From CBDANW01 sp965197825 (GTDB lineage Bacteria; Acidobacteriota; Vicinamibacteria; Marinacidobacterales; DATDRI01), in NCBI GenBank assembly GCA_965197825.1, contig CBDANW010000002.1, forward strand, positions 806,001 through 870,000: a DNA stretch of 64,000 nucleotides, given 5' to 3'. Below are positions 61,367 through 64,000 of the stretch, piece after piece. The first letter of the stretch is position 1. Every line of letters begins with the position of its first letter. The notes below the pieces were generated by a model, which was not told where the DNA came from, ran no database searches, and saw only the letters and a list, made by a program, of their open reading frames with translations. Position numbers and translations under genes: made by a program.

Positions 61367-62113
61367 CTAACGGATCACTTTACCCTTCGAGCTGACCCGG
61401 TACGGCTCGGGAAGCACCTCCTCCACCTTTTTTCTGAACCCTTTCACTTCCCATCCCAGGCGCTCCAGGGCCTCGGCAATGCGCATCTGAACGCGAAACG
61501 AGTCCTCCTCTGGACTCACCAGAGCTTCCAGCAATGGTTCTCTCGCCCGTTCGTCGCCGTGTGCCTCGAGGCACTCCACCGCGGCATTACGCACCGTGTC
61601 GTCCGGACTCTTCAGGCAAGGTATGATCCCTTCGACGACGCCATCCACTTTCATCTGTTCGAGCGCGTTGATGAGTTGGCTGGCCTTCTCCCCCCGGATG
61701 TGCACGGGATCGCCCTCTTGAAGGATCTCGATGAGGAACGGCACGACTTCTTCGTCCGGTCGAAGCGCACTCAGGGCGTCGATCGCCCACGTGACTTGAT
61801 TGTGACGACGCAGGTAGAGCTTAAGCGGCTCTACCGCCTTCTCGCCGAATCCGACCAACATGTCCCGAAGATGCCGCTTCTCGTCTTGATCCACTCCCAA
61901 GTTCTCGGTCGTGGCGGAAAAACGTCGCGCAAGAGAATAAATAGCCGGAGGCGATCCAATCGCCTTCAACTTCTCCGCGGCTTCCATCCGGGCTTCGCTT
62001 TGCGCGTAGCGCTCGAGCAACATTTTGGTGCTACGCTCGATGCGAAGTTTAAGCCTTCCCTCCGCCGACATCATGTCCCTTAGAACGGAGGTGGCCTGTT
62101 CTAGTATCGACAT
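61367..62113 (-). CDS. HEAT-repeat protein
   Basis: 248 residues, helical throughout. Repeats are spaced about 35 residues: SARMEAAEKLKAIGSPPAIYSLARRF, VEPLKLYLRRHNQVTWAIDALSAL, VPFLIEILQ, VEGIIPCLKSPDDTVRNAAVECLEAHGDERAREPLLEAL. It is likely a scaffold for protein-protein contact. It shares a strand and close spacing with the hydrolase gene upstream (9 bp) and the membrane protein downstream. No enzymatic motif. Confidence 0.8.
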   Translation of the reverse strand: MSILEQATSVLRDMMSAEGRLKLRIERSTKMLLERYAQSEARMEAAEKLKAIGSPPAIYSLARRFSATTENLGVDQDEKRHLRDMLVGFGEKAVEPLKLYLRRHNQVTWAIDALSALRPDEEVVPFLIEILQEGDPVHIRGEKASQLINALEQMKVDGVVEGIIPCLKSPDDTVRNAAVECLEAHGDERAREPLLEALVSPEEDSFRVQMRIAEALERLGWEVKGFRKKVEEVLPEPYRVSSKGKVIR

Positions 62114-62122
62114 GAGTCGCCT

Positions 62123-63358
62123 CTACAGTGTGAGGGGGGGGGGGGCGCCGCCTAAAGCGGCATCGAAGAAGTCCAGGACGCGGTTCCAGAAGATACCCGC
62201 CGGCGGATAATTGTCGAAGCCGTGCTCCCCACCCGGAAGAACCCATCGTTCCGTCGGGAGTCCCGCTTCCTTTCGGACCCGAGCCATCCGCTCCGAATGA
62301 TAGGGTGGCACTTCGTCGTCCGCGTCGCCGTGAATGAAGAGCACCGGGGCACGGATCTGCGCGATCGCGTCGATAGGACGGACCACCGTGAGATCGATTC
62401 CGGCTCGTGCCCGAACGAACACGCCGAGTGGATATCGTAGCCACGGACTCGCGCCGCGCGATTCCAACATCTCGCCCGCCGCAGCCCAGAGATCGGAGAA
62501 AGGCGCGTCGAGAACAAGAGCTGCCAGCGCTGGATCCTGGGCGGCAGCATAGATGGACGACGCCGCTCCGTTCGAGGTTCCGAAAACGACCACGGCATCG
62601 GTCCTCACCGTCGGCCGCTGCCGAAGCCACTTGGTCATGCTCGCAACGTCGAGCCGCTCGTTGACGGTATAGGTCACATAGTCACCGTCACTCGCCCCTC
62701 CGCCGCTCAGGTCCATCATCAGAAGGCCATAGCCTCGACGGTACCAGTGTTTGGCCGTTTCCAGTGCCTGGAAGCGGGAAGACTTGGCGCCATGAACGAA
62801 GACACCGCTCCTGCCATCGCTTCCTTCTGGTGGCAGGATGAACCAGCCGCGGAGTGTAAAGCCACTGCTCGAACGAATCTCCACGTCTATGTAAGGAAGT
62901 CCTAAGTCTGCGGGGTTCCTCAAGAAGGGCTCGAGAACGAGCTGAAGCTCTCGCGGTGACTCTCCCTCCCGTTCCACGGTAAGCGTCAACCGATCACCCG
63001 CAGTGTGATCCGAAAGGAAATATCCGTGGAGCTCGTCTCCATCGTGGAACGTCTTCCCGTCGACGTGCGTGATGACGTCGCCGGAACGCAGTCCCATCTC
63101 CCGTCCCATCTCCCGCGGCCGCAGCACCCGTACTCCCGGGGGCTGCTCCGAAGGCGCCATCCGGCCGAGGAACGCGAACCCTGGTACCGATCCATCCATA
63201 CGAACCGGCGCACCGGAAAAATCACGCCCCGGCACGCGGCGCTGTCCGGTGAGATAGGAGAGCGCCATGCGATCGAGGGAATAGGCACCGAACCCGAGGA
63301 TCGCGATGAAGACAACCAGGAGTAGCTTCCACGCCCATCTGCTCTTGTGGATCTTCAT
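62123..63358 (-). CDS. Membrane-anchored PDZ-alpha/beta hydrolase
   Basis: 411 residues. An N-terminal signal anchor (WKLLLVVFIAILGFGAYSL) precedes a PDZ-like domain (about 60-150, with REMGREMGLRSGDVITHVDGKTFHDGDELHGYF). The alpha/beta hydrolase domain has VVVFGTSNGAASSIYAA (nucleophile Ser in GTSNGA), LVLDAPFSDLWAAAG, VLFIHGDADDEVPPYHS (Asp) and PGGEHGFDN (His). The PDZ domain likely docks a protein or membrane partner. The C-terminus APPPLTL is encoded by a run of 12 C (on the coding strand), so length may vary. Substrate unknown; esterase or acyl-hydrolase by family. Confidence 0.82.
   Translation of the reverse strand: MKIHKSRWAWKLLLVVFIAILGFGAYSLDRMALSYLTGQRRVPGRDFSGAPVRMDGSVPGFAFLGRMAPSEQPPGVRVLRPREMGREMGLRSGDVITHVDGKTFHDGDELHGYFLSDHTAGDRLTLTVEREGESPRELQLVLEPFLRNPADLGLPYIDVEIRSSSGFTLRGWFILPPEGSDGRSGVFVHGAKSSRFQALETAKHWYRRGYGLLMMDLSGGGASDGDYVTYTVNERLDVASMTKWLRQRPTVRTDAVVVFGTSNGAASSIYAAAQDPALAALVLDAPFSDLWAAAGEMLESRGASPWLRYPLGVFVRARAGIDLTVVRPIDAIAQIRAPVLFIHGDADDEVPPYHSERMARVRKEAGLPTERWVLPGGEHGFDNYPPAGIFWNRVLDFFDAALGGAPPPLTL
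62134..62145. repeat. Twelve-G homopolymer at the 3' end of the hydrolase gene
   Basis: A run of 12 G (plus strand) encodes the Pro triplet at the C-terminus of the hydrolase, 8 codons before the stop. Such runs change length readily, by slippage or sequencing error. A change would alter only the last few residues and the stop position. Confidence 0.9.
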
Positions 63359-63586
63359 CTGTCTCCCTATCGGTTCTGTCTCCCTATCGGGGCATCATAT
63401 CCGTGAGGCGCGACCGGAGCAACGGGGCCGTCATTCGAGCCTGCCGGGAACGACTCCCCCGGTCTTCCATTGACAGCCACTGATTGGCGTCAGTAAACGG
63501 GATCTTGCTAACCAGCTAATCAGACGCCCCTTGCAAAAACAGGGGCCAATTAGCGACAATTCGAGATCGATTCGGGGCCTGAGCGG
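63359..63586. other. Gene-free spacer before IS-D copy 2
   Basis: About 230 bp upstream of the hydrolase gene. A short direct repeat (gtctccctatcgg, 63359-63387) occurs twice. No gene or element end is clear; it abuts the truncated 5' side of the IS-D transposase. Confidence 0.45.
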
Positions 63587-64000
63587 CTTGATGCTGGATG
63601 GCCTTGAGGTGGCCGGACAGACCGTCGTCGTAACTCTCGGTATCACAATAGATGGAACGAAGGTGCCCCTGGGTATATGGCTGGGCTCGACGGAGAACTC
63701 TCGGGTGTGCACCGCGATGTTGCAGGACCTTATCGAGCGAGGCTTGCGCGTCGATGAGTCGATTCTCTGCGTAGTGGACGGAGGCAAAGGCATCCGCAAG
63801 GCACTCGTCGACGTTTTGGGGGACCTCGCGGTCATCCAAAGGTGCCAGATCCATAAACTCCGGAATCTTCGCTCGTACCTTCCCAAGTCTCGTCACGCCT
63901 ACGTGCTCCAGACGATGAAGGAAGCCTACAAGTGCAAGAGTGCCGACAAGGCGCGCAAGCGACTTCAGGCATTGGTGTCGTGGCTCGAGCGAAACGGCTA
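63587..64000 (+). pseudogene. IS-D transposase, 5'-truncated, running off the window
   Basis: Plus-strand frame LMLDGLEVAGQTVVVTLGIT ... LCVVDGGKGIRKALVDVLG ... VLQTMKEAYKCKSADKARKRLQALVSWLERNG, matching residues about 190-327 of the IS-D transposase with few changes (LQDLIERG for LQDLLERG, HKLRNL for HKLQNL). The first ~190 codons and the left inverted repeat are missing; the 3' part continues beyond base 64000. Confidence 0.9.

Noticed and set aside
61..63900. CRISPR arrays
   Set aside because: No regularly spaced direct repeats with unique spacers were seen; all repeats found are IS copies, IS ends or the 166-bp family.
1..64000. Reassignment of TAG as a sense codon
   Set aside because: Three genes have in-frame TAG, but clear housekeeping genes (era, ybeY, phoH, the LapA-domain gene) end at TAG with no conserved sequence beyond. 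Nonsense mutation is simpler.
1..64000. tRNA or rRNA genes
   Set aside because: No T-loop plus acceptor pairing or rRNA-like stretch was noticed; isolated ttcgaatc strings fall in coding sequence (for example in glyQ near 4490).

Overview
The window is about 64 kb of moderately GC-rich bacterial chromosome. Housekeeping genes are dense and in operons at both ends. Between roughly 16.1 and 41.8 kb lies an accessory region built almost entirely of insertion sequences, their remnants and a few stranded cargo genes. The gene order phoH-pgpH-ybeY-corC-era ... recO-glyQ-glyS-ppdK, an aroF-terminated trp operon and the protein styles suggest an Acidobacteriota-like organism. That placement is inference; no rRNA or other phylogenetic marker is present.

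Layout. (1) 1-15.5 kb, minus strand: ppdK (cut by the window edge), glyS, glyQ, recO, mgtE, a multiply damaged malic enzyme gene carrying an IS256-family element (IS-A) with an 8-bp target duplication, then era, a CorC-like CBS protein, ybeY, pgpH and phoH. (2) 15.8-41.8 kb: a LapA-domain gene, then the IS island. It holds four IS256-family types (IS-A remnant, IS-B x2, IS-C x4, IS-D), an IS110 element with a possible bridge-RNA leader, IS5 (two intact copies, one remnant), IS3, IS200 and integrase-core remnants, three copies of a 166-bp MITE-like repeat, and families of orphan IS ends. Stranded genes are a DUF2442/DUF4160 pair, a PNPOx-DUF2470 protein, a LolA-like outer-membrane lipoprotein-sorting protein, a HEPN-like protein and a class I glutamine amidotransferase lying between two of the 166-bp repeats. 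(3) 41.9-46 kb: AmpG-like MFS transporter, glpD and a divergent methyltransferase. (4) 46-54 kb: trpEGDCFBA-aroF, preceded by a sigma70-type promoter, a 21-residue leader peptide with four consecutive Trp codons and a terminator/antiterminator, that is, a classical ribosome-mediated attenuator. (5) 54-61 kb: glycosyltransferase, secreted-protein, lytic transglycosylase and HhH genes, most carrying single frameshifts or a nonsense codon. (6) 61-64 kb: small membrane protein, HEAT-repeat protein, PDZ-alpha/beta hydrolase and a second, partial IS-D copy at the window end.

The strongest functional findings are the trp attenuator, the stacked insertions at 36.4-40.6 kb (readable from target duplications), the cargo gene between 166-bp repeats, and the IS110 leader. 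Frameshift calls in 54-61 kb may be real decay or assembly error; sequence alone cannot separate these.
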